From: Clostridium kluyveri
Lineage (GTDB): Bacteria; Bacillota; Clostridia; Clostridiales; Clostridiaceae
Direction: 5' to 3'
Length of the DNA: 64,000 nt
Assembly (NCBI RefSeq): GCF_001902295.1
Contig: NZ_CP018335.1
Location: 3,224,001-3,288,000 of the forward strand
This document shows, piece after piece, positions 8,481-16,825 of this stretch. Within the stretch, counting starts at the first letter, position 1. Every line of letters begins with the position of its first letter. The notes under the pieces are model-generated. The model made no database searches. It was not told the origin of the DNA and was given only the letters and a program-made list of their open reading frames with translations. The position numbers and the translations under genes were made by a program.

Positions 8481-9377
8481 TTAATTTATTGCACTCTGGG
8501 GTATATCGTATAAATCTTTATTGGAGTCCTTTTCATCATCAGCTCTCTTTTCATTATCCCGACTATCCTTAAGTAATCCCCATATCCTATGTTTTAGTGC
8601 AGTAAATTCATCAGATGATTTTATGCTTCCACTTTCCCTTGGTCTTGGTATATCAATATCAATTATTTCTTTCACAGTTCCAGGATTCTTTGTCATAACA
8701 ACTACTCTGTCTGACAAAAACACAGCTTCTTCTATATTATGAGTAACAAACAATATAGTCTTATGTGTCTTTTCCCATATATGAAGCAGCTGTATATGAA
8801 GATCCTCTTTTGTTTGCTCATCTATTGCTGCAAAAGGCTCATCCATTAGCAGCACTTCTGGATCATAGGCTAGTGCTCTAGCAATAGCTACCCTTTGTTT
8901 CATACCCCCTGATAGTTCATAGGGATATCTGTTTTCAAAACCCTTTAACCCCACCAATTCCAGATATTTTTTACTCATTTTCTTTCTTTCACGCTTATTG
9001 ATTCTCTTAATTTCAAGTCCAAATTCTACATTTTTTTCTATACTCCTCCATGGGAAAAGTGCATATCCCTGCATAACTATGCCTCTATCTAGTGCAGGTC
9101 CATGTATTTCCTTATTGTCAATAAATATTTTCCCTGTATTTCCTTTTATAAGACCTGCTATAATATCCAAAAATGTTGATTTACCACATCCACTAGGGCC
9201 AACTATAGATACAAATTCACCATTTTTTACTTTAATACTCATTCCACTTATAGCAAGTAAATCTTCTTTATTTTCTTTTTTTCCATTTTTAACACCATAT
9301 TTATATCCAACATCCTCAGATACTATCTTATAATTTGGTACATTATTATTTTTTATATATATGTCTCCAACAGTCAT
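8481..9377 (-). CDS. SsuB/TauB-type ABC transporter ATP-binding protein
   Basis: About 298 residues from the ATG behind AAGGAGGAA. Walker A is GPSGCGKSTF, the signature is LSGGMKQRVAIARA, Walker B is EVLLMDEPFAAID, and the switch His is in FVTHNIEEA. The early insert (about residues 25-40, rich in Lys/Glu) and the long charged C-terminal tail are somewhat unusual. It overlaps the end of the permease reading frame region closely and forms one importer with the flanking permease and binding protein. Confidence 0.88.
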   Translation of the reverse strand: MTVGDIYIKNNNVPNYKIVSEDVGYKYGVKNGKKENKEDLLAISGMSIKVKNGEFVSIVGPSGCGKSTFLDIIAGLIKGNTGKIFIDNKEIHGPALDRGIVMQGYALFPWRSIEKNVEFGLEIKRINKRERKKMSKKYLELVGLKGFENRYPYELSGGMKQRVAIARALAYDPEVLLMDEPFAAIDEQTKEDLHIQLLHIWEKTHKTILFVTHNIEEAVFLSDRVVVMTKNPGTVKEIIDIDIPRPRESGSIKSSDEFTALKHRIWGLLKDSRDNEKRADDEKDSNKDLYDIPQSAIN

Positions 9378-9402
9378 GAACAATTCCTCCTTTATTTTAT
9401 AT

Positions 9403-10245
9403 TTATACATTAGGCTCCTGTTTCCATTTCATAATATTTTTCTGCAGGAAAACAAGTAAATAATTCAACCCAAAGCCTATCAATGCTATAGTTACAATTG
9501 CAGCATACATATCAGCAACTTTGTAAGTTTCCTGAGATTGAAATATAAGAAAACCAAGTCCCGCATTAGCTCCTATCATTTCTGCTGCAACTAAAACAAT
9601 TATAGCTGTAGTAGCACTTAATCTGATACCCGTAAAAATTGATGGAAACGCTCCGGGGAAAATTACCTTGTAAAAAAGAGCTAATGGTGATGCTCCCATG
9701 GATTTTGCAGATTTGATTAAAATGGGATCTACATTTTTGACCCCTTCAATAGTACTTATAAGTATAGGCCACTGAACTCCCCAAAATATAATAGCTATTT
9801 TAGATGTTTCTCCAATACCAAATACAAGTATAAACACAGGGAATAATGCTAGTGCTGAAGTTTGTCTAAAAATTTGCAGAAGAGGATCTATAAATCTCTC
9901 AAATTTTTTAAACCATCCGATAACGAGTCCTAGTGGAATAGCAACTAAAAGTGCCAGTGCAAAACCTGCCGCTGATCTTTTAAGACTTACGAATACATTT
10001 TCAAAAAGAGAACCACTAATTATTAATTGCCACAATGCTGCAAATACTTTGGAGAATGGCGGAAGAAAAACTGGATTAGCAATACCGATCCTAGGTGCTG
10101 CTTCCCACAGTATTAAAAATATAATGATAGAAAATAAACTGTATCCTATTCTACCAATTGTTTCAACAATTCTATCAATTATTTCTAATCCATACCTATT
10201 ATCTTTTGATATATCTATTTCTTTTCTACTTTTGGTAGCATTCAA
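9403..10245 (-). CDS. SsuC/TauC-type ABC transporter permease
   Basis: About 280 residues with six hydrophobic segments and the conserved loop (ILIKSAKSMGASPLALFYKVIFPGA) that docks the ATPase. The nearest credible ribosome binding site (GGAGAG) fits a TTG start at 10245 better than the GTG at 10254, which it nearly touches. It lies 27 bases after the nitrogenase-like beta gene, so the reductase and transporter are probably made from one message. Confidence 0.87.
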   Translation of the reverse strand: MNATKSRKEIDISKDNRYGLEIIDRIVETIGRIGYSLFSIIIFLILWEAAPRIGIANPVFLPPFSKVFAALWQLIISGSLFENVFVSLKRSAAGFALALLVAIPLGLVIGWFKKFERFIDPLLQIFRQTSALALFPVFILVFGIGETSKIAIIFWGVQWPILISTIEGVKNVDPILIKSAKSMGASPLALFYKVIFPGAFPSIFTGIRLSATTAIIVLVAAEMIGANAGLGFLIFQSQETYKVADMYAAIVTIALIGFGLNYLLVFLQKNIMKWKQEPNV

Positions 10246-10272
10246 TTTTATCACTCTCCATTTAGATTATAT

Positions 10273-11589
10273 CTATTGAAAATCTTGAAGTATAACAGAA
10301 TAAATATCTTCTATCAACCTCATTGCCCCTTCATATCCTAGATAAGAACGGCTAAGAATCATCCTGTCACTTATAGGTGTAGATGTTGAAAGCTGATATC
10401 CTTTTATTTCTTTTGAAATAACCCTGTCCCATCCACTTCCAAGTATTAATGGTTTAGTTCTAAAATTGCTATTTCTCAAATATTCATTTACTTTTCCTCC
10501 ATCATTTGTAAATTCAATCTCTGGAACAATATCATTATAGAATCCTTTAAAATGTTGTTTTACTTGCTTTTCATATTCTTTGGGAACTCCTTCTGTTATA
10601 AACTGCTTTTTGGGTAGCAGCCCTAAGTCATTTATTAAAAACTTAGATAAAGCCAAAGAATAAGCACTATCTGCTACAGTTATAAAATGCTTTGGAAGTA
10701 GCCTAGTTTCAAGAAGAACATCTGCTGCTCTTTCTAAGTAATAAAAATATCTATCCTCCTGTCTTTCTATTTCATTTTCAATAATATTATTATCTATCCC
10801 CATAAAATTTCCCACAGCTCTTAAAAACTTTGCTGTTTCCTTTGGTCCTATTGGAAGAACAGGATATTGAAAATACTCTGTTCCAAACTTCTCTTTTAAA
10901 TGTATTACATTTTCAAGTCCTACCCAGGGTGATATAATTAAGTTATATTGTGCCTTAGGTATATTATTTAATGTATTTATTCCCTTTCCATGTCCAAAAA
11001 TAATATTAGCTTTTACTCCTATTGAATTTAAAAGTTTCTCAATAACCTCAAAATTTCCTGCCCAGAATGTATCTTGATATGGTACAGTAGCCCACACATT
11101 AACTAATCCTTTTTCAATTTCATCTGACGGTTTTAAATATTGATCAATTATTGCATCTATTATAAGTTGGTGACCTAAAAAATTGCTTCCTTTAAATCCT
11201 CCGGTCTCAGCATATACTATAGGCTTGCCCTCTTCTCTAAATTCATCTACTATCTCTCCTACATAATCTCCTACAATATCTGAAGTACATCCAGTTAATA
11301 CAACATATAAGTCTGCATCCAATACCTTAAAGGAATTTGAAATAACTCTGTGCAATTTATCCACTCCCCCAAATATCACTTCTTTTTCTCCTACATTGGT
11401 ACATGGTATTGAATGTCCCCCTATATAGCCGGTGCCCTGGCATCCATTCTGAAGCCCTAAAGTGGACCAGATTTTTGCTGCACACCCAGGTCCAGCATGT
11501 ATTATGGGTACTGCCCTTTCTATAGCGAGTACGGATTCATATCCTCCAAGTGCACAGACATGTCTTAACTCTTCAACCACTCCACTCAT
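10273..11589 (-). CDS. Nitrogenase-like component 1, beta-type subunit (SAM-regulated pair)
   Basis: 438 residues of the NifK/NifN/BchB superfamily. The three cysteines matching the NifK P-cluster ligands are visible: VCALGGYES, HAGPGCAAK and LTGCTSDIVGD. Also conserved are EVIFGG and the SPWVGLENV region. Its start overlaps the alpha-type stop by one base, implying a coupled alpha/beta complex. It lacks the long N-terminal extension of true NifK. With the alpha partner it probably forms an Fe-S reductase core. Substrate is unknown; the SAM riboswitch and sulfonate-type transporter suggest an organosulfur compound, as in methylthio-alkane reductase. Confidence 0.85.
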   Translation of the reverse strand: MSGVVEELRHVCALGGYESVLAIERAVPIIHAGPGCAAKIWSTLGLQNGCQGTGYIGGHSIPCTNVGEKEVIFGGVDKLHRVISNSFKVLDADLYVVLTGCTSDIVGDYVGEIVDEFREEGKPIVYAETGGFKGSNFLGHQLIIDAIIDQYLKPSDEIEKGLVNVWATVPYQDTFWAGNFEVIEKLLNSIGVKANIIFGHGKGINTLNNIPKAQYNLIISPWVGLENVIHLKEKFGTEYFQYPVLPIGPKETAKFLRAVGNFMGIDNNIIENEIERQEDRYFYYLERAADVLLETRLLPKHFITVADSAYSLALSKFLINDLGLLPKKQFITEGVPKEYEKQVKQHFKGFYNDIVPEIEFTNDGGKVNEYLRNSNFRTKPLILGSGWDRVISKEIKGYQLSTSTPISDRMILSRSYLGYEGAMRLIEDIYSVILQDFQ

Positions 11590-13058
11590 TATTTCACCTC
11601 ATTTTCAAGAAATTTAAATGTATCCTGCTTAAGCCACCAGGAAGTATACGGAAGCTTTATCCTCTTAGATAGGCTCTCTGCTAGGCTGTTATTTTCCAAA
11701 GTATCTATTATGCTGTGACCAAAATCTATAATTCCTCTATATCCAAAAGCACTGTATTCATCTGATATCATTATAGATGGGATTCCCATCTTAGTTGGCC
11801 ATATTGTAGTACCTGGATGCCTGGCTATATAAAGATCTGGTTTTAATTTGTTTAGCAGATTTAATATTTCAAAATTTTGAACATCACATATGCTTATTGG
11901 GATATCTTCCTCCCTTTTGGATAGGGCAATGGATGATTCCGGTATGCTTCCATGATCATAATGTTGATCAAAATGCCAGGAAATTCCCCATATTACCTTA
12001 ATACCTAATTCACCTAATACTCTCATATAATTGTGAGAAAAACTTGGTCCCATACCTACTATCGCTCTTTTACCTTTTAACTTTTTCCTGATTTTTTCAA
12101 GTTCCGGTGCTATTCTCCTCTTTTCACTATCTATATAATCTTCTACTTCTTTCTCTTTGCCTAAAGTTTTTCCAAGTCCTCTGAGCCAATTATCCATACC
12201 TGCAATACCATGAGGCTGAATAGATTTCACATAGGGAACACCATATTGCTGTTCTAATCCATTTCCCAAATATCCTCCTAAAGTACCGCATATGCTAATA
12301 GTAGCTGCAGCCTCCGACATTCTAGATATCTGCTCTATAGTAGCAAAAGGTACTACAAATTGAGGAATAAGTCCAAGTTTTGACAGTATTTCAGTTATAT
12401 AATCTCTAGCACTTCCATTAAAATTTATCATATTTACAAGTTCCGGACGTCTCTTTCTAGGTGGTTTCACTATACGTGTCAATATGGCATGAAAGGCTGC
12501 ATCAAAGCCTGATGCCCATATTTTCGATCTAAATCCCTCGCAGAAAACAGGTACCACAGGAATTTTTATTTCTTTTTCCATTTCATCTGTAATACTTTTA
12601 ATATCGTCTCCAATAATTGCCGAAGCACAAGAAGTAGTGACAAATATGGCCTTGGGTTTAAATCTCTTATATGCTTCTTTTATACCTTCCCTTAACTTAT
12701 CTCTGCCGCCAAATACAGTAGAATCCTCTGTCATATTAGTGTTTATCACATTTACATCTTTCTTTTCCCAACTTCTTATATTTTGTCCCCATTTGAAAGT
12801 AGTATTTTCCCCAATTACATCTGCCGAGCACCCAATGGCGCCGTGATTTACAATGGCAGCATCCAATATACGTGATAAGTACCCCTGAGCACATCCAGAA
12901 CTACAGTTGCTAGCCTGACTAAAGCACCTTTCTTCATTTTTAAGACATCCACATTGCACTTTTTTAACAAGATCCTTAACTGTTCCACTATAACCAGTAA
13001 TAGAATTAAGTCTGTTTTCCCTAGTTGCTGATTCTATTACCTTAATATTAATAGACAT
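11589..13058 (-). CDS. Nitrogenase-like component 1, alpha-type subunit (SAM-regulated pair)
   Basis: 489 residues from the ATG behind AAAGGAGATG; the longer reading from 13115 has no such site. NifD-like P-cluster cysteines are in SSGCAQG, GAIGCSAD and TTSCASAIIGDD. The cofactor-binding cysteine region is SICGTLGGYLGNGLEQQYG. Where NifD has its cofactor histidine (GPYHGYDGF) this protein has AFGYRGIIDF, with Arg in place of His. Extra cysteines sit just before the first P-cluster Cys in a C-X8-C-X6-C-X3-C pattern shared with the paralogue at 15107. First gene after the SAM riboswitch and its terminators. Confidence 0.85.
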   Translation of the reverse strand: MSINIKVIESATRENRLNSITGYSGTVKDLVKKVQCGCLKNEERCFSQASNCSSGCAQGYLSRILDAAIVNHGAIGCSADVIGENTTFKWGQNIRSWEKKDVNVINTNMTEDSTVFGGRDKLREGIKEAYKRFKPKAIFVTTSCASAIIGDDIKSITDEMEKEIKIPVVPVFCEGFRSKIWASGFDAAFHAILTRIVKPPRKRRPELVNMINFNGSARDYITEILSKLGLIPQFVVPFATIEQISRMSEAAATISICGTLGGYLGNGLEQQYGVPYVKSIQPHGIAGMDNWLRGLGKTLGKEKEVEDYIDSEKRRIAPELEKIRKKLKGKRAIVGMGPSFSHNYMRVLGELGIKVIWGISWHFDQHYDHGSIPESSIALSKREEDIPISICDVQNFEILNLLNKLKPDLYIARHPGTTIWPTKMGIPSIMISDEYSAFGYRGIIDFGHSIIDTLENNSLAESLSKRIKLPYTSWWLKQDTFKFLENEVK

Positions 13059-13139
13059 GAAAACATCTCCTTTATAAAAATTAATTTTTAACTGTATTAA
13101 GCTTTTACTTTTCAATCCCCTGGTATTTTATCTTAAATA

Positions 13140-13196
13140 ATAAAAAACCAGAAACCCTTAAATAAAATTTAAATTTTATTTAAAGCCTCTGGTTTC
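13140..13196 (-). terminator. Second terminator of the SAM-riboswitch leader, with a GAAA hairpin
   Basis: A very long stem (AAACCAGA... with its complement, arms about 13146-13170 and 13171-13195) is followed by a TTTTTT run on the minus strand. The bases just before it form a competing CTGG-GAAA-CCAG tetraloop hairpin (13189-13200) whose 3' arm is also the start of the terminator stem. The same arrangement occurs ahead of the paralogous operon at 16659, which suggests a second layer of control after the riboswitch. Confidence 0.75.
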
Positions 13197-13223
13197 CCAG
13201 TCAACTAAAATTGAATAATGTGA

Positions 13224-13251
13224 ATAAAAAATCCCCTTTCAAAAGAAAAGG
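13224..13251 (-). terminator. Expression-platform terminator of the SAM-I riboswitch
   Basis: Seven-bp stem CCTTTTC / GAAAGGG with a TTTT loop and a GATTTTTTATT tail on the minus strand, just downstream of the SAM aptamer. The TTCCTT part can instead pair with the 3' strand of aptamer helix P1 (AGGGAA), the usual antiterminator switch of S-box leaders. Confidence 0.85.
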
Positions 13252-13282
13252 AATATGTGCTAAAATATTTTTTAACATTAAT

Positions 13283-13395
13283 TTCCCTCATCTTTCAGAA
13301 ATATATCTGCAGGATTTAGCACCTTGCATGTAAATAAAACATACGGGTTGCTGAAACTTCATCGGGCCAGCCCCTTAGTTTCTCTTGATAAGAAT
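13283..13395 (-). promoter_or_regulatory. SAM-I (S-box) riboswitch
   Basis: The minus strand carries the conserved S-box landmarks in order: CTTATCAAGAGA at the 5' side of P1, GGGGCTGGCCCGATGAA, CAGCAACC, GGTGCTAAATCCTGCAG, and GAAAGATGAGG at the 3' side of P1. A -10-like TATAAT lies at 13400-13405, so transcription would start right at P1. It controls the nitrogenase-like alpha/beta genes and the SsuABC-type importer. SAM-I elements normally turn off sulfur and methionine genes when SAM is plentiful. Confidence 0.95.
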
Positions 13396-13431
13396 ATTGA
13401 TTATATTATTTTTGTATTGTATATATAGTTT

Positions 13432-13794
13432 CTAATTACATGGTTCATTAATTTTATCTATTCTAGAATAATATTTAATTAACTTTTTTAAAGCTTCGTC
13501 TATGGACTGATTTATATCAAAAGCTTCAATTCCATTTCTATTTAAAAATACAGCAGCTTCCCTACCTATTTGACTAACTAAAACTATTCTACACCCTGAA
13601 AGATGTTTAACAATAGACAAAATTTTATCATAGTGACCCTCTTTTTCACAGCAAAAAATATCATCTACCTTTCTCAATTCCATAAATTCATAATTGCCGT
13701 CTTCCACTTTATATATATAAAATTGACTTGCTTTTCTAAAATGTTCATTTACAAATTTGCCATCACTACTTGCAACTGCAACTTTATAATTCAT
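13432..13794 (-). CDS. NifX/NafY-type dinitrogenase cofactor-binding protein
   Basis: About 120 residues of the NifX/NifB-C-terminal family, which binds or carries Fe-S/FeMo-type cofactors. It opens KVAVASSDGKFVNEHFRKAS and contains CRIVLVSQIGREAAVFLNRNG, both typical. The start is at 13794, behind AGGAGG. It follows the beta-type gene by 17 bases, making it the third gene of the second nitrogenase-like operon. No terminator is evident before the SAM riboswitch that follows, so some read-through into the next unit is possible. Its presence argues that the complex uses a complex metallocluster; this is inference. Confidence 0.85.
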   Translation of the reverse strand: MNYKVAVASSDGKFVNEHFRKASQFYIYKVEDGNYEFMELRKVDDIFCCEKEGHYDKILSIVKHLSGCRIVLVSQIGREAAVFLNRNGIEAFDINQSIDEALKKLIKYYSRIDKINEPCN

Positions 13795-13811
13795 ATATGC
13801 CCTCCTATAAA

Positions 13812-15110
13812 TCAATTAAATCTTGTAAGAACTACAGAATATATATCTTCCAAGAGTTTAAGTCCACCTGAATATCCTACATAGGAACTATTTATTATAA
13901 GCCTCTCAAAAACAGGCCATGAAATAGTAATATAATGTGCCTTTGTCTCTTCCGCTATTTTCTTTTCCCAGGAACTCCCTATGATCAACGGATATCCGTA
14001 AAAACCCGTACTTCTAATTTCATTATCTATCTTATATCCATCTGTACAAAATTCTACTTCTGCTTCTATGCCATCATTCAATTCTTTAAAATATTTTCTT
14101 ACATTATTTTGATATTTTACAGGAGTGTCATCAGTTATATATTGTTTTGAAGGGAAGAGACCAAAATCATTTACTAAAAACTTGGTAATTGCAACACAGT
14201 ACTGGGCATCTGAAATTACTACAAAACGCTTTGACATAACACGAGTCTCAAGAAATACATCTGCAAAACGTTCTATATAATAATAATATTCTTGTTCATG
14301 CCTTTCAATGATATCTTCTACTTTTTTTCTATCTATTTTTGCAAACTCACCCACCGCACGTAAGAATTTACTTGTTTCAAAAGCTCCTATAGGCAATACT
14401 GGATAGTGAAAATAAGGTGTATCAAATTTATTTTCTAAAAGTTTCATATTTTCAAGCCCTACCCATGGCGATACTAAAAGATTAAATTCCGCTTCTGGTA
14501 TTTTATCTATATTACCAATCCCTCTTCCATACCCAAATATTGTATTGGGGATTAATCCAAGTTCTGAAACAAGCTTTTCTAATTGCCTTAAATTACCCAG
14601 CCAAAATGGATCATGAAGAGGTATACTAGCCCATATATTTACAAATCCTTTAGTCTTTTTATGGGAAGGTTTTAAATATTGTTCAATAATGGCTTCAATC
14701 ACCCACTCATGACCTAAATAATTATTACCTTTAAATCCAGGCGTTGATGCATATATCACAGGTTTTTTTGCATTTTTAAATGAACGTACTACTTCTTCTG
14801 CATCATCTCCAACTATCTCTGAACTGCAGCTGGTTAAAACTACATAAAGATCTGCATCTATCACTTTAAGTGCATTTTCTATAGTTTCTTTGATCTTACC
14901 CTCTCCTCCAAAGATCACTTCTTTTTCACTTATATTAGTACATGGAAATATATGAGAGGAAAAATATCCTGAACTTCCAAAATCTCTTTCAAGCTTTTCA
15001 GCGCAACCAGGTCCAGAGTGCAACACAGGAATAGCCCTGGTTATTCCATGTACAGTCTGCATAGCTGCCATAGCACATTTATATCTTGGTTGTTCTAATA
15101 TCTTTGTCAT
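13812..15110 (-). CDS. Nitrogenase-like component 1, beta-type subunit (second pair)
   Basis: 432 residues, clearly paralogous to the protein at 10273. Cysteines in KCAMAAMQ, HSGPGCAEK and LTSCSSEIVGDD match the P-cluster positions, and the SPWVGLENM region is shared. It starts within the alpha-type stop (ATGA overlap), so the two subunits should be made together. The two pairs look like an old duplication now under different leader control, perhaps for different substrates or growth states. Confidence 0.85.
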   Translation of the reverse strand: MTKILEQPRYKCAMAAMQTVHGITRAIPVLHSGPGCAEKLERDFGSSGYFSSHIFPCTNISEKEVIFGGEGKIKETIENALKVIDADLYVVLTSCSSEIVGDDAEEVVRSFKNAKKPVIYASTPGFKGNNYLGHEWVIEAIIEQYLKPSHKKTKGFVNIWASIPLHDPFWLGNLRQLEKLVSELGLIPNTIFGYGRGIGNIDKIPEAEFNLLVSPWVGLENMKLLENKFDTPYFHYPVLPIGAFETSKFLRAVGEFAKIDRKKVEDIIERHEQEYYYYIERFADVFLETRVMSKRFVVISDAQYCVAITKFLVNDFGLFPSKQYITDDTPVKYQNNVRKYFKELNDGIEAEVEFCTDGYKIDNEIRSTGFYGYPLIIGSSWEKKIAEETKAHYITISWPVFERLIINSSYVGYSGGLKLLEDIYSVVLTRFN

Positions 15111-16576
15111 ATTACCATACCTTTCTTCAAAAATGTTGAATTATTCTGCTCATACCACCAATCCGTATATGGCAACTTAACTCTAGAAGCAAGATTTTTT
15201 TCAAAACTCCTATTATTGATCGTATCCAGCACACTATATGCAAAATTCAGTGTTCCCCTATATCCAAAAATCATATATTCATCATTTACACACAAGGCAG
15301 GTATTCCCTGTTTTATAGCCCACACAGTAGTTCCAGGGTGCCTTGAAAAATATATATCTGGATGATATTCATTTAATATATTCAATATTTCATAATTTTG
15401 TTGTTCAGTTACACTTAATCTTATATTATGAGATGAATTTTTCATTAAATAATTGACAGCAGGGGGAATTATACCGCTATCGTGCTTTCTATCATAATGC
15501 CATGCACCTGCCCATGCTATTTCAATGCCAAGTTCCTGAAGCACACGGGATATTTCAAAAGTATAGCCAGGTCCCATTCCAAGTACTGCACTTAACCCCT
15601 TAAGCTCCTTTTTTACCTTTTCTATCTTTGGTAGGTATATTTCTCTTTCTCTTTTTATATAATTTTCTACTTCCTGCTGTTTTCCTATTATTTTACCTAT
15701 ACTCCTAAGCCAGGTCTCAAATCCTGCAATACCCAGTGGATTGATTGTTTTTATATATGGAACTCCATATTTTTCTTCAAGACCATTTCCCAAATATGTT
15801 CCAAGAGTTCCACATATACATACTGTAGCAAGAGATTCCGATAAACGGGATAATTCTTCTACTGTTGAATTCTGATATAGAAATAATGGTCTCACTCCAA
15901 AATTTGAGAATATATCTATTATTTCATCCCTGGCACTTTCATAAAAATTTTTAAAATTAACTATATTATTTTTTTTATTAGGAGGTTTCACAATACTGGT
16001 GAGAACTGCATGATCTGAAGCATCAAATCCTGAAGCCCACACTCTAGATCTAAATCCTTCACAATAAACAGGAGCTATTGGTACTGGTATCTCTTCTTTC
16101 AATTCCTCTATAACACTATCAACATCTTCTCCAATAATACCTGTTGCACAAGAAGTTCCTATAAAAATTGCTTTAGGCTTATATCTTTTATAAATTTCCC
16201 TTGTTATTTCTTTAAGACTGTCTGCAGCCCCAAATACTGTATCTTTTTCATTCATATCAGTTCCAACAAATACAGTGTTATTTATAATTCCTCTTTTAGT
16301 GGCCATTTGACTATTTATGACATTTATATTTGCTGACATGGCTGTACAACCTGATGGTGCATGGTTTATTATTGCTACATCTCTTATTCCAGAAAGTTGA
16401 CCCAACGCACACCCTGCATTACAGGAACTGGATTGGCTAAAACATCTTTCTCTATTGGTTAAATTTCCACACTTTGACCTATTACATAAATCATGTAGAT
16501 CCCCACTGTAACCTGTAATAGCCCCCAGCCGCTCTTCTCTCGTCTGAGAAAGCGAGGTTCTAAAATTAATTGACAC
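15107..16576 (-). CDS. Nitrogenase-like component 1, alpha-type subunit (second pair)
   Basis: 489 residues if started at the GTG at 16576, which gives SINFRT right after the start, matching the MSINIKV start of the paralogue and putting GGGAG at good spacing. The ATG at 16585 almost touches that site. P-cluster-type cysteines (NAGCALG, APSGCTAM, GTSCATGIIGED) and the cofactor-type cysteine (CICGTLGTYLGNGLEEKYG) are kept. The NifD histidine position again reads FGYRGTLNF. The N-terminal C-X8-C-X6-C-X3-C pattern is conserved. First gene of its operon, behind an attenuator-like leader. Confidence 0.85.
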   Translation of the reverse strand: MSINFRTSLSQTREERLGAITGYSGDLHDLCNRSKCGNLTNRERCFSQSSSCNAGCALGQLSGIRDVAIINHAPSGCTAMSANINVINSQMATKRGIINNTVFVGTDMNEKDTVFGAADSLKEITREIYKRYKPKAIFIGTSCATGIIGEDVDSVIEELKEEIPVPIAPVYCEGFRSRVWASGFDASDHAVLTSIVKPPNKKNNIVNFKNFYESARDEIIDIFSNFGVRPLFLYQNSTVEELSRLSESLATVCICGTLGTYLGNGLEEKYGVPYIKTINPLGIAGFETWLRSIGKIIGKQQEVENYIKREREIYLPKIEKVKKELKGLSAVLGMGPGYTFEISRVLQELGIEIAWAGAWHYDRKHDSGIIPPAVNYLMKNSSHNIRLSVTEQQNYEILNILNEYHPDIYFSRHPGTTVWAIKQGIPALCVNDEYMIFGYRGTLNFAYSVLDTINNRSFEKNLASRVKLPYTDWWYEQNNSTFLKKGMVI

Positions 16577-16613
16577 ACTTTTCATCTCCCTTTAGTATTT
16601 ATTGAAATGATTA

Positions 16614-16660
16614 TAATAAAAAAGAGATACTAAGTAAAATTCATAATACTTAATACCTCT
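16614..16660 (-). terminator. Leader terminator directly ahead of the second nitrogenase-like operon
   Basis: On the minus strand a 14-base stem (AGAGGTATTAAGTA with TACTTAGTATCTCT) is followed by TTTTTT. Immediately before it is CTGG-AAAA-CCAG (16659-16670), the same layout as at 13189-13200. An upstream leader segment, AGAGATACTA near 16749-16758, is exactly complementary to the 3' arm (TAGTATCTCT), giving a ready antiterminator pairing. Confidence 0.75.
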
Positions 16661-16708
16661 GGTTTTCCAGTTAGCCTTATCTTAAATAACTTTTATTGTT
16701 ACAGTAAA

Positions 16709-16745
16709 TTAAAAAGGCCAGTTTTACTTTATAATAAAACTAGCC
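16709..16745 (-). terminator. First leader terminator of the second nitrogenase-like operon
   Basis: Stem GGCTAGTTTTA / TAAAACTGGCC (11 positions, one wobble) with a TTTTT run on the minus strand. With the terminator at 16614 this gives a tandem-terminator leader of about 220 bases. No known riboswitch consensus is recognisable in it. Confidence 0.75.
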
Positions 16746-16825
16746 TCTAGTATCTCTAGTGAACTAACTAATATATTTGGCATGATTTGAATTAATCTTA
16801 TACTTTTTATATATTAGATTTATAA

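Noticed and set aside
8273..8513. Plus-strand frames overlapping the ABC transporter and nitrogenase-like genes
   Set aside because: Opposite-strand shadows of well-supported genes, without start signals.
10273..16576. True nitrogenase (NifDK) or NifEN
   Set aside because: Alpha subunits lack the cofactor histidine, no nifH, nifB or nifEN partners are present, and the SAM riboswitch and importer point to sulfur metabolism. NifEN-like assembly cannot be fully excluded without a tree.
16614..16790. A second SAM riboswitch or a T-box ahead of the second nitrogenase-like operon
   Set aside because: None of the S-box landmarks is present, nor the T-box TGGNACCGCG motif. Only the attenuator layout can be supported.
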